Counted from the stretch's first letter, positions 16,251 to 24,661 are shown. The stretch: DNA of 32,731 nt from Bacteroidota bacterium (GCA_021794195.1 JAJYRG010000025.1:1-32731); one strand, 5' to 3'. The notes: generated by a model not told the origin, from the sequence alone. Program-made: numbers and translations.

Positions 16251-16904
16251 TCAAACTAACCCTTCCCATTCTTCAAAAAATTGGTTTAAATAAATCTTAA
16301 GGAATTCATGCCTGTTTTCAGCAAGTCTTTTCCCTGTCTTTGTGTTCATCTTATCTTTTACTTTTAATAATTTATCATAAAAATGATGAAGGGTGGAGTT
16401 TCGGGCCTGCTTATATGCTTCTTTATTGGAGCTTTCTTTGAAGAAGATTTCCGGGTTATGAATCTCTTGATTTCTGAACCCACCATACGTAAATGCACGT
16501 GCAATACCTATGGCTCCAATTGCATCCAACCGATCGGCATCTTGAACAATAGCCAGTTCGGGGGAAAAGTAACTTTGTTTATCAAAGCTTTTTGTGAAAG
16601 AGATATGTTGAATGATATGTTTGACCTCTTCTATTATAGGGGGCGGAACTTGCATTTCCGTCAAAAAATCAGCGGCTGTTTCCGCCCCTATATTTTCGTC
16701 TCCTGCATGAAATTTGTGATCGGCAATATCATGTAAAATAGCGGCCAATTGACAAGTGAAAGAATTTGCTCTTTCCTCTTTTAATATTGCTTTAGTATAC
16801 TTCCAGACGCGTTGGATATGCCACCAATCATGGCCGGCATCCACATTTTGTAGTTTTTGTTTTACATACTCTGCTGTGGTTTCCAATATCTCTTCTTCAT
16901 TCAT
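16251..16904 (-). CDS. HD domain phosphohydrolase (YedJ-like)
   Basis: A cytosolic HD-superfamily metal-dependent hydrolase. The N-terminal DAGHDWWHIQRVWKYT gives the first His, LAAILHDIADHKFH the HD pair, and VQDADRLDAIGAIGIARAF the distal Asp, in the order seen in YedJ and YpgQ. Some relatives hydrolyse nucleotide di- or triphosphates. This member's substrate cannot be told. It is 217 residues. Its start is 1 bp from the methyltransferase stop, so they are translationally adjacent in one transcript. Confidence 0.87.
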   Translation of the reverse strand: MNEEEILETTAEYVKQKLQNVDAGHDWWHIQRVWKYTKAILKEERANSFTCQLAAILHDIADHKFHAGDENIGAETAADFLTEMQVPPPIIEEVKHIIQHISFTKSFDKQSYFSPELAIVQDADRLDAIGAIGIARAFTYGGFRNQEIHNPEIFFKESSNKEAYKQARNSTLHHFYDKLLKVKDKMNTKTGKRLAENRHEFLKIYLNQFFEEWEGLV

Positions 16905-16905
16905 T

Positions 16906-18066
16906 TTACTTTTTCGAACCTTTGTACAATTCGTATTGCAATAGTCTGCAATCTAATTTTCCATTGTAAAATTCTATTCTGCGGGACGCACGGAGGCCGA
17001 TTTTCTTTGCCAGTTCAGGGTTTCCTGTAAAGACGTACCCCCTGTATCCGGGACAATTTTGCTTCATAAAATCCCCCATTCTTTTATATGTTCTTTCTAA
17101 AATCGTATGCACCCCCATTCTTTCCCCATATTCAGGGTTAAACAGAATGACTCCCGGTTCCTCTGGAATAGTTGTTTCTGCAAAATCACATACATCAAAT
17201 TGAATTAAATGCTCTACACCTGCCGCCCGTGCATTGGTTTGGGCTACTTGTATAGCCTCCTCTGAGATATCTGTTGCGATAATCAAAGGGAGATTTTCCT
17301 TGTGGGTTTGAGCTTTCAAAAGTCTTCTTTCTTCATAAAAAACGTCTTTGTCATAGCCCAGTAAATGCATGAATGCGTAATTCATACGCTGTAGCCCCGG
17401 TGTTCTTTTTGTGGCCAATAAGGCGGCTTCTATGGCTAAAGTCCCTGCTCCGCACATAGGGTTGACGAAAGGGGAAGTCATGTTCCATTTTGTGGCAAGC
17501 ACACAGGCACAAGCCAAAGATTCTTGCATAGGCGCAGCACCGGGAAGCAGTCTATATCCATGTTTGGAAAGCAATTGACCTGAGGTATCCAAGAATATTT
17601 CGGCTCTGCTTTCAATCCAGTGCAGATGCAATACGATTCGGTCATTTTCAGGGCCTGAATCCGGGCGTGTACCATACTTTTGTTTCATCCTGTCCACTAC
17701 GGCATCTTTTACACGTACATTAGCATAGAGTGGAGTGGTAATGGTTTCGTTATGTACATTGGAAGTGACGGAGAAATAGCTTTCCTTAGGGATATAATTC
17801 TCCCAAGGTATCTTAATTAACTCTCTATGGAGCTGATCCGCATTATCCGCATGAAAATCTTTCAATTTAAATAATACTTGGCTCGCAATTCGCAGATTAA
17901 GGTTTAGTTTGATACAATCATTTAGTGTACCTTCTAATTCTAAACCAGTATTGAAAATCCGTACAGGTTCAAAACCGAGCGCTTCTACCTCGTTCTTAAC
18001 ATATTCGACCAACCTCCTGTTACAGGTGACGATAATCTTTCCGGGATTGTTGAAAACTTCTTTCAT
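16906..18066 (-). CDS. THUMP-domain RNA methyltransferase (RlmL-like)
   Basis: A class I SAM-dependent methyltransferase similar to the N-terminal half of E. coli RlmKL, which makes m2G2445 in 23S rRNA. The N-terminal ferredoxin-like and THUMP regions (about 1-160) carry LRIASQVLFKL and WENYIP. The catalytic domain has NPMCGAGTLAIEAALLA (SAM loop, near residue 202) and FNPEYGERMG (near 310). The target-binding motif reads NPEY instead of NPPY. It is 386 residues, without the RlmK half. A TAnnTTTG box lies 7 nt upstream. It is divergent from the DUF3127 gene. Confidence 0.88.
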   Translation of the reverse strand: MKEVFNNPGKIIVTCNRRLVEYVKNEVEALGFEPVRIFNTGLELEGTLNDCIKLNLNLRIASQVLFKLKDFHADNADQLHRELIKIPWENYIPKESYFSVTSNVHNETITTPLYANVRVKDAVVDRMKQKYGTRPDSGPENDRIVLHLHWIESRAEIFLDTSGQLLSKHGYRLLPGAAPMQESLACACVLATKWNMTSPFVNPMCGAGTLAIEAALLATKRTPGLQRMNYAFMHLLGYDKDVFYEERRLLKAQTHKENLPLIIATDISEEAIQVAQTNARAAGVEHLIQFDVCDFAETTIPEEPGVILFNPEYGERMGVHTILERTYKRMGDFMKQNCPGYRGYVFTGNPELAKKIGLRASRRIEFYNGKLDCRLLQYELYKGSKK

Positions 18067-18073
18067 ATTTATG

Positions 18074-18081
18074 CAAAGTTA
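18074..18081 (-). promoter_or_regulatory. TAnnTTTG box (TAACTTTG) before the RlmL-like gene
   Basis: On the minus strand TAACTTTG is an exact consensus match ending 7 nt before the ATG at 18066. The expected transcription start would fall at or within a few nucleotides of the start codon. This suggests a near-leaderless transcript. Confidence 0.5.
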
Positions 18082-18133
18082 ATCAATCTAAAGTCTAAAA
18101 AATGTGTAATTTTAAGCTTTTAATTGAAGAAAT

Positions 18134-18520
18134 ATGGAAATAAAAGGAAAAGTTCACGAAATAGGTGAAGTGGAACAGATTACAGATACTTTTAAGAAAA
18201 GAGAATTGATTGTGGAATATTCGGAGAACCCTCAGTTTGTAGAATATTTGAAATTCGAAGCTACGCAAGATCGGGTATCCATTTTTGATAACTTGGCTGT
18301 AGGCGATGAAGTAGAAGTATCTTTCAATTTAAGAGGAAGACCTTGGACAAATAAAGAAGGAGTGACTATGTATTTTAACTCTTTGGTTGCCTGGCGCACT
18401 ACCAAATTGGAGAGCACGCCTCCTGCGTCCCATCAGGCACCGGCTCCGGATGCAAGTGATGTCCCGCCGGCAGTGGATATTTCATCATCCGATGAAGATG
18501 ATGATGATTTGCCTTTTTAA
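18134..18520 (+). CDS. DUF3127 domain protein, OB-fold/SSB-like
   Basis: A 128-residue protein of the DUF3127 family, common in Bacteroidota. It has KGKVHEIGEVEQITDTFKKREL at about 4-25, EYLKFEATQDRVSIFDNL, and VEVSFNLRGRPWTNKEG ending in FNSLVAWR. The conserved part, residues 1-95, resembles a single-stranded-DNA-binding OB fold. It is followed by a Pro/Ala-rich linker and an acidic tail ending DEDDDDLPF, very like the C-terminal tip of SSB proteins that recruits partners. A nucleic-acid role is inferred from this shape. It is divergent from the RlmL-like gene and followed by a strong terminator. Confidence 0.85.
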   Translation: MEIKGKVHEIGEVEQITDTFKKRELIVEYSENPQFVEYLKFEATQDRVSIFDNLAVGDEVEVSFNLRGRPWTNKEGVTMYFNSLVAWRTTKLESTPPASHQAPAPDASDVPPAVDISSSDEDDDDLPF

Positions 18521-18547
18521 ATCAATACCTTTCAAAAAACATTTTTA

Positions 18548-18600
18548 AAACCGAACGCCTCCGTCATTATTTATGCACAGAGGCGTTCGGTTTGTTTTTA
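18548..18600 (+). terminator. strong intrinsic terminator after the DUF3127 gene
   Basis: AAACCGAACGCCTC (18548-18561) is perfectly complementary to GAGGCGTTCGGTTT (18580-18593), followed by TTTTTA-type residues. It begins 28 bp after the stop codon. This is the clearest intrinsic terminator in the window. Confidence 0.88.
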
Positions 18601-18948
18601 GCCCTGTGTCAAGCTACCTTTAACCCTTGTTGTTCACCCTTTTAAAAGATACGGTCAGTCACTTTTTACACATTCGCGATTTCCTCAGCACTCCTTTTTT
18701 TGAGATAACTCCTTGTTCGTAATCTTCTTCATTAATTGTTTTTAAGTTAATTCTTTCTCTCGTATAGGAACAATGTTCTACCGTTTGAATAAATTTGTGC
18801 CCCCGCCTAAATAAGTTTTTACTTTCTAATAAAAGTTAAAGTCAAAGAAAATAAGCCTTCTGGCACTTTATTTGATAATACTTTTACCAAAGCGCAAAAC
18901 AACTTGATTTAATTTTATTTTCAGTAGTTTAAATGTACATTTCAATAC
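18601..18948. other. intergenic stretch upstream of the nucleotide-sugar dehydratase
   Basis: About 350 bp between the terminator and the promoter of the dehydratase gene. No start-to-stop gene of credible size is seen. The minus strand has an open frame of about 50 codons (18659 to about 18835) without a usable start codon upstream. It could be a decayed remnant or chance. No tRNA or repeat was recognised. Confidence 0.4.
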
Positions 18949-18956
18949 TACTTTTA
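18949..18956 (+). promoter_or_regulatory. -7-like box (TACTTTTA) before the dehydratase gene
   Basis: TACTTTTA fits TAnnTTTG except for the last base. It is 14 nt before the ATG at 18971. A TTT-containing stretch (18926-18930) about 18 bp upstream could serve as the -33 element. Confidence 0.4.
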
Positions 18957-18970
18957 CATATATCATTACC

Positions 18971-20869
18971 ATGAAACTGAGTTTTTATATCCGGCAGCTA
19001 AGAAAAGATTTGCCGAGAGGAATAGTATTAGCCATTGATCTTCATATAGTTCTTTTCATCTATCTTATATGTGCAGTTATTTTTTATTACAACTCAGAAA
19101 AAGGGATGGAAAGTACACTTGTTTTTCAGGATGTAATCCCCGTATTGGTTTCGTATATGCTCGGATTCCTCCTTTTAGGTACTCATAAAAGAGTCGTTCG
19201 GTATACAAGTTTTAAAGATCTTTTTGGAGTTTTTAAAGCTTGTTTATTAGGCTTTTCTTTTCTTTTTGTGTACTTATTGGTTAGGCCCTATGAAGAAAAA
19301 ACAGGTTTGTTTTTTCTTTTCTTTATTCATTCCGGTTCTACTTTATTATGCCTTTCGTTTTTACGTATAGTATATAAGCAGTTTTATAAAAACTATGTAA
19401 TGTATGGAAAGCACAAAAATAGAGCTTTGATCTTCGGTGCTGGAAATTTAGGAATACAGACGCATAGTTCTATTGCAGGGTATTATAATGCTCCTTTCGT
19501 TGTTTTTGGTTTTGTCGATGATAATAAACAAAAGGCTAGGAATAAGATAAGCGGTATTCCCGTTTTTCATACAGATGCGATTGATGAAGAGTTTATCAAT
19601 AAAAATCATATTACAGAGATTGTGTTTGCTGTAGATTTGATTACCTCAAAGCGCATGAGCAAACTTGTGGAAAAATTTGAAAAACTGCCGGTCCGATTGA
19701 AGCGGATACCCCCTTTCAGGCAATGGTTGAGCAATTCTTTATCACCCAGAATGATAAAGAATGTAGAAATAGAAGATTTGTTAGGCAGAGAGCCTATAGA
19801 ACTTGAAAAATCAAGTATAAGGCGGGAAGTCCGTGGAAAAACAATTTTGGTGACCGGTGCAGCAGGCTCCATCGGGAGTGAGATTGTGAGGCAGTTACTT
19901 AATTATCCAGTGCGGAACCTGGTGCTTTTGGATAGTGCTGAATCGGCTATTTACGAACTCCAACAGTCTTTAAATACGTTGCATAACAACTTGACTCATG
20001 TTGAATTTATCGTGGCGGACGTGCGTGATACAGCTCGTTTAACTGCGCTTTTTAATCGCTACTATCCTGATTTAGTATACCACGCAGCTGCCTACAAGCA
20101 TGTCCCTTTGATGGAAGAGAATCCTTATGAGGCCGTGGCTACTAATATAAAAGGGACTAAGAATTTAGTGGACTTGGCGATCCGTTTTTATGTGGAGAAA
20201 TTCGTCTTCGTATCTACAGATAAGGCTGTCAACCCGACAAATGTAATGGGAGCCACCAAGCGCCTGTCTGAAATGTATATTTCTTCGAAGAGTAATGCAA
20301 AGGTTCCGACGAAATTTATTACTACGAGGTTTGGGAATGTATTGGGGTCGAATGGATCCGTTGTGCCTTTATTTAAAAAACAGCTTGAAAAAGGAGGGCC
20401 TCTTTTAGTCACTCATGAAGAGATTACCCGATATTTTATGACCATTCCGGAAGCTTGCCAACTTGTTTTGGAAGCGGGAGCTATGGGAGAAGGAGGAGAA
20501 ATTTACGTGTTTGATATGGGAGAGTCTGTCCGTATCTTTGAGCTTGCAAAGCGCATGATCTCATTAAGCGGTTTGAGGTATCCTGAAGATGTGGATATAA
20601 AGATAACCGGATTGAGGCCCGGTGAAAAAATATATGAAGAATTATTGGCAGATGGAGAAAATTCAGTCCCTACTCACCATGAAAAAATCATGATTGCTAA
20701 AACCCGAAGTGTTACAATCTCAGATTTGGAGGAAAAAATTAACTGCCTTATTGAGACACAGGTGAATGACTATGAAGAAGGAACTTTATTAGCTTTGATC
20801 AAACAAATAAAGGAGCTTGTTCCGGAATATGTCTCTAATAACTCTTTTTATGAATGTTTAGATAAATAA
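18971..20869 (+). CDS. membrane nucleotide-sugar 4,6-dehydratase (FlaA1/CapD/PglF type)
   Basis: A polysaccharide-biosynthesis enzyme that converts a UDP-HexNAc to its 4-keto-6-deoxy form. Four hydrophobic segments occupy about residues 20-125. A first Rossmann-like domain follows (RALIFGAGNLGIQT, near 153), then the extended SDR catalytic domain with VTGAAGSIGSEIVRQL (near 294). FVSTDKAVNPTNVMGATKR (near 415-430) has Met in place of the SDR Tyr, as in the SMK triad of this subfamily. At 632 residues it is the long form. It stands alone here, without glycosyltransferases or flippases on either side, so any sugar product would have to be used by genes elsewhere. Confidence 0.9.
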   Translation: MKLSFYIRQLRKDLPRGIVLAIDLHIVLFIYLICAVIFYYNSEKGMESTLVFQDVIPVLVSYMLGFLLLGTHKRVVRYTSFKDLFGVFKACLLGFSFLFVYLLVRPYEEKTGLFFLFFIHSGSTLLCLSFLRIVYKQFYKNYVMYGKHKNRALIFGAGNLGIQTHSSIAGYYNAPFVVFGFVDDNKQKARNKISGIPVFHTDAIDEEFINKNHITEIVFAVDLITSKRMSKLVEKFEKLPVRLKRIPPFRQWLSNSLSPRMIKNVEIEDLLGREPIELEKSSIRREVRGKTILVTGAAGSIGSEIVRQLLNYPVRNLVLLDSAESAIYELQQSLNTLHNNLTHVEFIVADVRDTARLTALFNRYYPDLVYHAAAYKHVPLMEENPYEAVATNIKGTKNLVDLAIRFYVEKFVFVSTDKAVNPTNVMGATKRLSEMYISSKSNAKVPTKFITTRFGNVLGSNGSVVPLFKKQLEKGGPLLVTHEEITRYFMTIPEACQLVLEAGAMGEGGEIYVFDMGESVRIFELAKRMISLSGLRYPEDVDIKITGLRPGEKIYEELLADGENSVPTHHEKIMIAKTRSVTISDLEEKINCLIETQVNDYEEGTLLALIKQIKELVPEYVSNNSFYECLDK

Positions 20870-21241
20870 AGAGATAAGCTTAAAATATTTCAGGGGCTGG
20901 AAGATCAGGGATTTGGGATTAGAATGGATAAGAGGGATGAAGTTTTTTGCAAAACCTTACCCTTTTGCTGTCTTCCCGAGCCTGTCGAGGGATCTCAAAG
21001 CTACAGAGCTGTACCTATCCTCAACGCATTACGGTAAAACACATTTCTTCTTCTTTGGTCTGAGATGTTTCGGCTTCGCTCAACATGACAATATGCGTGG
21101 CTTTGTGAAGCGTATTTTGGCTTTAAGCAGGAATTAAAACTAGAAGTACAAATTCCGATCTAGCTCTTTCAGCTTAAGGGACTTTTGTGTTAAAAAAACT
21201 GAATACTTCATTAAACCAGGGTTAATTAACATTTTATCACA
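20870..21241. repeat. intergenic region with a degenerate inverted-repeat element
   Basis: No credible gene is present. The left arm at 20969-20997 (TGTCTTCCCGAGCCTG...) and the right arm at 21061-21090 (TGAGATG...ACATGACA) are imperfect inverted repeats flanking about 63 bp. The left arm carries the CGAGCCTG core also found inside the element at 161-300. This is characteristic of small dispersed repeats in Bacteroidota intergenic DNA. A 74-codon open frame across it is judged spurious. Confidence 0.5.
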
Positions 21242-21271
21242 TTGAATATTTAAGAAGAAATCGTACTTTTA
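21242..21271 (+). promoter_or_regulatory. promoter of the first GHL10 gene
   Basis: TTG (21242-21244) and TACTTTTA (21264-21271) are separated by 19 bp, the expected spacing of Bacteroidota -33 and -7 elements. The box ends 6 nt before the ATG at 21278. The leader would be close to zero length. Confidence 0.5.
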
Positions 21272-21277
21272 CTCGCC

Positions 21278-22945
21278 ATGAAAGTATTGAGTGATCCAGT
21301 TTTACGGGTATTTTATATTGTATTTATATCCGTTTTTTTATTGAATGCATGTGGTGGAAAAAAGAATACATCAAAACATGTATTGCGTTCGCCTGAAAAA
21401 GAAGTTAAAGCCAGCGAACCCACAAATCCGTCCAAGATTGCCCGGTTAGACACCGTCAAACGCGCCCGATCCGAACAACCTGTAGAAAAGAAGAAAGAAG
21501 AGCCGATCATTGTCCCTCCTTTACGGGTAGAGTTGCCGGAAGTAGATAGGGAGTTTAGAGCGGCCTGGGTAGCTACTGTAGCCAATATTAACTGGCCGTC
21601 GAGTCCTTCTTTAACGACAGATCAGCAAAAACACGAAGCTTTGGCTTTGTTAAACTTTTTAGAAAAAAATAATTTTAATGCTGTCATTTTTCAAGTCCGG
21701 CCAGCAGCGGATGCTTTGTACGCCAGTAAATATGAACCGTGGTCTTATTATTTGACAGGAGAAATCGGCAAGAGACCTGAGCCTTATTATGATCCTCTGG
21801 AGTTTTGGGTAGAAGAAGCACATAAACGGGGATTAGAGCTGCATGTATGGTTGAATCCTTATCGGGCTCACCATAGCTCGAGGATCACAGTGACGCCTCA
21901 ATCTATGGTGAAAAAAGAGGCGGATTTGGTAGTCCGACTCAAAAATGGATCATATTGGTTTGATCCTGGCAATCCAAAAACGCAAGATCACGCTTCTAAT
22001 GTCGTGATGGATATTGTAAAACGTTATGATATTGATGGCGTTCATTTCGATGATTATTTCTATCCTTATGCTTCCTATAACGGAGGAGCTGATTTTCCAG
22101 ATTATGCCTCATGGCAAGCCTATAAAAGAAAAGGAGGACAGCTTTCCAGAGCCGATTGGCGCAGAGAGAATGTGAATTCCTTCATTAAAAGAGTATACGA
22201 GGGTATAAAAGCTGAGAAAAACCATGTGAAATTTGGGCTAAGCCCTTTTGGTATATGGAAACCGGGATATCCTTCCGGTATTACCGGTTCCTCGCAGTAT
22301 GATGAACTCTATGCGGACGCTAAATTATGGCTAAATAAAGGTTGGGTAGATTATTTTGCGCCTCAGCTTTATTGGCCGATACATCCTGCCCGGCAAAGCT
22401 TTACAGCTTTATTGCAATGGTGGAGTAATGAAAATACACATAAACGGCATCTTTGGCCCGGTATTAATACGGTTAGAAATAAAAACCTTGAACACTCTGC
22501 CGAAATTGTCCGACAAATAGAAGCTACGCGTAAGATTGTGCCGGAGAGTAAGGGTGTTGTGCATTGGAGTATTAGCGGGTTGACCAAAAATCCGCACATG
22601 ACAAATGCAGTGTATCAGAACGTCTATTCAAAAAAAGCTTTAGTGCCCCGTACACCTTGGTTAAACGCCAACCCTTTATTAAGACCTACACTTTTATTGA
22701 CGAAACAAGAGAATATAATATTTACTAAGTGGCTTCACAAACAACCCCACGAAGTTTTTCAATGGATATTGTATTACCAATACGGAGAGGAGTGGGGTTA
22801 CGAAATTTTAAAAGGTACACAAACTGAAAAAGAATTGCCTCTTCAAAAAAACGGTAAACACTTGAGGACTGTGGCCATAAAAGCTTTGGATAGGCTGAGC
22901 AATGAGTCTAACTATGAAGCGAAAAGGGTTCCTTACCCTGGATAA
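21278..22945 (+). CDS. GHL10 (DUF187) glycoside hydrolase lipoprotein, DigH/YngK type
   Basis: An exported glycoside hydrolase-like enzyme of the GHL10 family. The E. coli relative DigH cleaves peptide-free peptidoglycan glycans. A lipobox (FLLNAC, Cys near residue 25) marks it as a lipoprotein, followed by a Lys/Glu/Pro-rich spacer to about residue 85. The TIM-barrel begins REFRAAWVATVANINWPS (near 91). FQVRPAADALY, LHVWLNPYRAHH, GVHFDDYFYPY (near 254), FGLSPFGIWKPG and YFAPQLYWPI follow. It is 555 residues with a short beta-rich C-terminal tail. It has its own promoter and terminator. Its paralogue is 210 bp downstream. The bare-glycan substrate is inferred from DigH. Confidence 0.9.
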   Translation: MKVLSDPVLRVFYIVFISVFLLNACGGKKNTSKHVLRSPEKEVKASEPTNPSKIARLDTVKRARSEQPVEKKKEEPIIVPPLRVELPEVDREFRAAWVATVANINWPSSPSLTTDQQKHEALALLNFLEKNNFNAVIFQVRPAADALYASKYEPWSYYLTGEIGKRPEPYYDPLEFWVEEAHKRGLELHVWLNPYRAHHSSRITVTPQSMVKKEADLVVRLKNGSYWFDPGNPKTQDHASNVVMDIVKRYDIDGVHFDDYFYPYASYNGGADFPDYASWQAYKRKGGQLSRADWRRENVNSFIKRVYEGIKAEKNHVKFGLSPFGIWKPGYPSGITGSSQYDELYADAKLWLNKGWVDYFAPQLYWPIHPARQSFTALLQWWSNENTHKRHLWPGINTVRNKNLEHSAEIVRQIEATRKIVPESKGVVHWSISGLTKNPHMTNAVYQNVYSKKALVPRTPWLNANPLLRPTLLLTKQENIIFTKWLHKQPHEVFQWILYYQYGEEWGYEILKGTQTEKELPLQKNGKHLRTVAIKALDRLSNESNYEAKRVPYPG

Positions 22946-23027
22946 TCCTGCCCTTATATTTCAATGTATTAGCTGGGGCTGGTCGTTTTTCCTTCGGACT
23001 CTCACAGTGCGCAGGTAGATGGCTTTC

Positions 23028-23073
23028 GCATAATCTAACCGTACAATTTTCAGGGTTAGGCTATGCATTTTTT
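23028..23073 (+). terminator. intrinsic terminator between the two GHL10 genes
   Basis: GCATA (23028-23032) and CTAACC (23035-23040) pair with GGTTAG (23054-23059) and TATGC (23062-23066), followed directly by an ATTTTTT run. It should end the first GHL10 transcript before the second operon begins. Confidence 0.65.
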
Positions 23074-23125
23074 ATCGATAAGAAAATTAAATGCGCAAAA
23101 AAAGGCATAATAAAAATTTATTCAG

Positions 23126-23133
23126 TAGCTTTG
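23126..23133 (+). promoter_or_regulatory. TAnnTTTG box (TAGCTTTG) of the second GHL10 operon
   Basis: TAGCTTTG is an exact TAnnTTTG match located after the terminator and 22 nt before the ATG at 23156. No clear -33 TTTG is visible. It is the likely start of the GHL10-amidase-NamZ transcript. Confidence 0.5.
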
Positions 23134-23155
23134 AGTAATAAGCAATCCTTTTATA

Positions 23156-24661
23156 ATGAATAAAGTTATGTCTAAAAAAATAGTTTTGTTTTTTACGTTT
23201 TTGTTTGGAACCATTTCCACTTTTGCGCAGAGCGATATTGAAAAAGAAAAAAATCCGCCTGAAATTTCACGGGAGTTTCGAGCGGCGTGGGTGGCTACCG
23301 TTGCGAATATTAATTGGCCCAGTGAACCCGGATTGTCCGTTGAAAAGCAAAAAGAAGAGGCTATTGATATTTTAGATTCGTTAGCTTTATTTAATTTCAA
23401 TGCCGTTATTTTTCAAGTCCGGCCTCAGGGAGATGCTTTATACCAAAGTGAAATAGAACCTTGGTCTTACTTTCTCACCGGTGAACAAGGAAAAGCCCCT
23501 ACACCTTTTTATGATCCTTTAGAGTTTTGGTTAGAAGAATCGCATAAGCGGGGGATGGAACTGCATGTTTGGCTTAATCCCTACAGAATACACCATATTA
23601 AAGCACCGAAGCCAAGTAAGCACTCTATGGTTTATAAACTGAAGGATGTAGCAGTCCAGTTGAAAGAAGGATATTGGTGGTTGGACCCGGCTGAAAAAAT
23701 CACGCAGGAACACACACTTAATGTCGTAAAGGACTTAGTGTTGCGGTATGATATAGATGGGGTTCATTTTGATGATTATTTCTATCCTTATGAGTCTTAC
23801 AATGAAGGTGAAGACTTTCCGGATGCAAAAAGCTGGGAGAAATATCAGAAAGAAGGAGGGCTTTTATCGAGAAAAGACTGGAGAAGGGATGCGGTCAACC
23901 AATTTGTAAGAGATGTCTATTATTTAATCAAATCCTATAAGCCCTTTGTTAAGTTTGGATTGAGTCCGTTTGGGATATGGCGTCCGAATAATCCGGCATC
24001 TATTCAGGGACTGGATCAGTACGATAAGCTGTATGCCGATGCGAAAAAATGGTTAAATTATGGTTGGGTAGATTATTTCTCTCCACAATTGTATTGGCCG
24101 ATAAACCGGGAAGCGCAGAGCTATCCTGTACTTTTGCAATGGTGGCAAAGTCAAAATACCCATCAAAGATACATCTGGCCGGGCATTAACGATTATAACG
24201 CTGTGAAATCAGAAAGAGGTGCGGATGAAATACAGAGTCAAATTATGATTAACAGAGGGATTGCCCATAATGGTCCCGGCGTTATTCATTGGAGTGTAGG
24301 CTCTTTGTTGAACAACGATACGCTATTGAATAGGCTTCAAACGTCAGTTTATCACCACCCGGCATTAATTCCCGCTCTTACATGGGATGCTCAGGATTCG
24401 GTTTTGCCCAAGCCCATAATCTCTGCTTTTGATCAAGATGATGAGGAGGTGCGTCTCGCTTGGAATGAAATAGATGCGCATCAGTCTCTTTTTACAGCTT
24501 TGCAAGCCTGTTATGAAGGACAATGGGAAACGAAAATTTTAGGAGAGAAGAAACTTGATTTAGATAAATTGAAGGGGAATAAAAAACTTGAGAAAGTTCG
24601 TTTATCGTTTATCGATAGATATGGACAGATGGGAGAGATTTTGGAAATAGAAGTAAAATAA
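23156..24661 (+). CDS. GHL10 (DUF187) glycoside hydrolase, secreted paralogue
   Basis: Second copy of the family, 501 residues, closely similar to the upstream protein across the barrel: SREFRAAWVATVANINWPS (near residue 39), FQVRPQGDALY, LHVWLNPYRIHH, GVHFDDYFYPY (near 201), FGLSPFGIWRPN and YFSPQLYWPI. It has a cleavable signal peptide (cleavage near TFAQS) and no lipobox, so it is probably periplasmic or secreted. The long N-terminal spacer of the lipoprotein copy is absent. The C-terminal 110 residues diverge. The stop overlaps the next start as TAATG, so translation with the amidase is coupled. An in-frame ATG at 23168 is an alternative start. Confidence 0.9.
   Translation: MNKVMSKKIVLFFTFLFGTISTFAQSDIEKEKNPPEISREFRAAWVATVANINWPSEPGLSVEKQKEEAIDILDSLALFNFNAVIFQVRPQGDALYQSEIEPWSYFLTGEQGKAPTPFYDPLEFWLEESHKRGMELHVWLNPYRIHHIKAPKPSKHSMVYKLKDVAVQLKEGYWWLDPAEKITQEHTLNVVKDLVLRYDIDGVHFDDYFYPYESYNEGEDFPDAKSWEKYQKEGGLLSRKDWRRDAVNQFVRDVYYLIKSYKPFVKFGLSPFGIWRPNNPASIQGLDQYDKLYADAKKWLNYGWVDYFSPQLYWPINREAQSYPVLLQWWQSQNTHQRYIWPGINDYNAVKSERGADEIQSQIMINRGIAHNGPGVIHWSVGSLLNNDTLLNRLQTSVYHHPALIPALTWDAQDSVLPKPIISAFDQDDEEVRLAWNEIDAHQSLFTALQACYEGQWETKILGEKKLDLDKLKGNKKLEKVRLSFIDRYGQMGEILEIEVK

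Noticed and set aside
18659..18835. Minus-strand open frame of about 50 codons in the gap before the dehydratase gene, with protein-like composition (ERINLKTINEEDYEQG).
   Set aside because: It has no ATG, GTG or TTG start near its upstream end, no recognisable family, and such lengths arise by chance in AT-rich DNA. It is mentioned only within the intergenic entry.
20913..21137. Plus-strand 74-codon open frame between the dehydratase and GHL10 genes.
   Set aside because: It is formed by the two arms of a degenerate inverted repeat, with no family resemblance and no promoter-like box.
22961..23020. Stretch between the GHL10 genes considered as a possible small RNA or repeat remnant.
   Set aside because: Apart from the terminator that follows, no structure, promoter or second copy in the window supports this.
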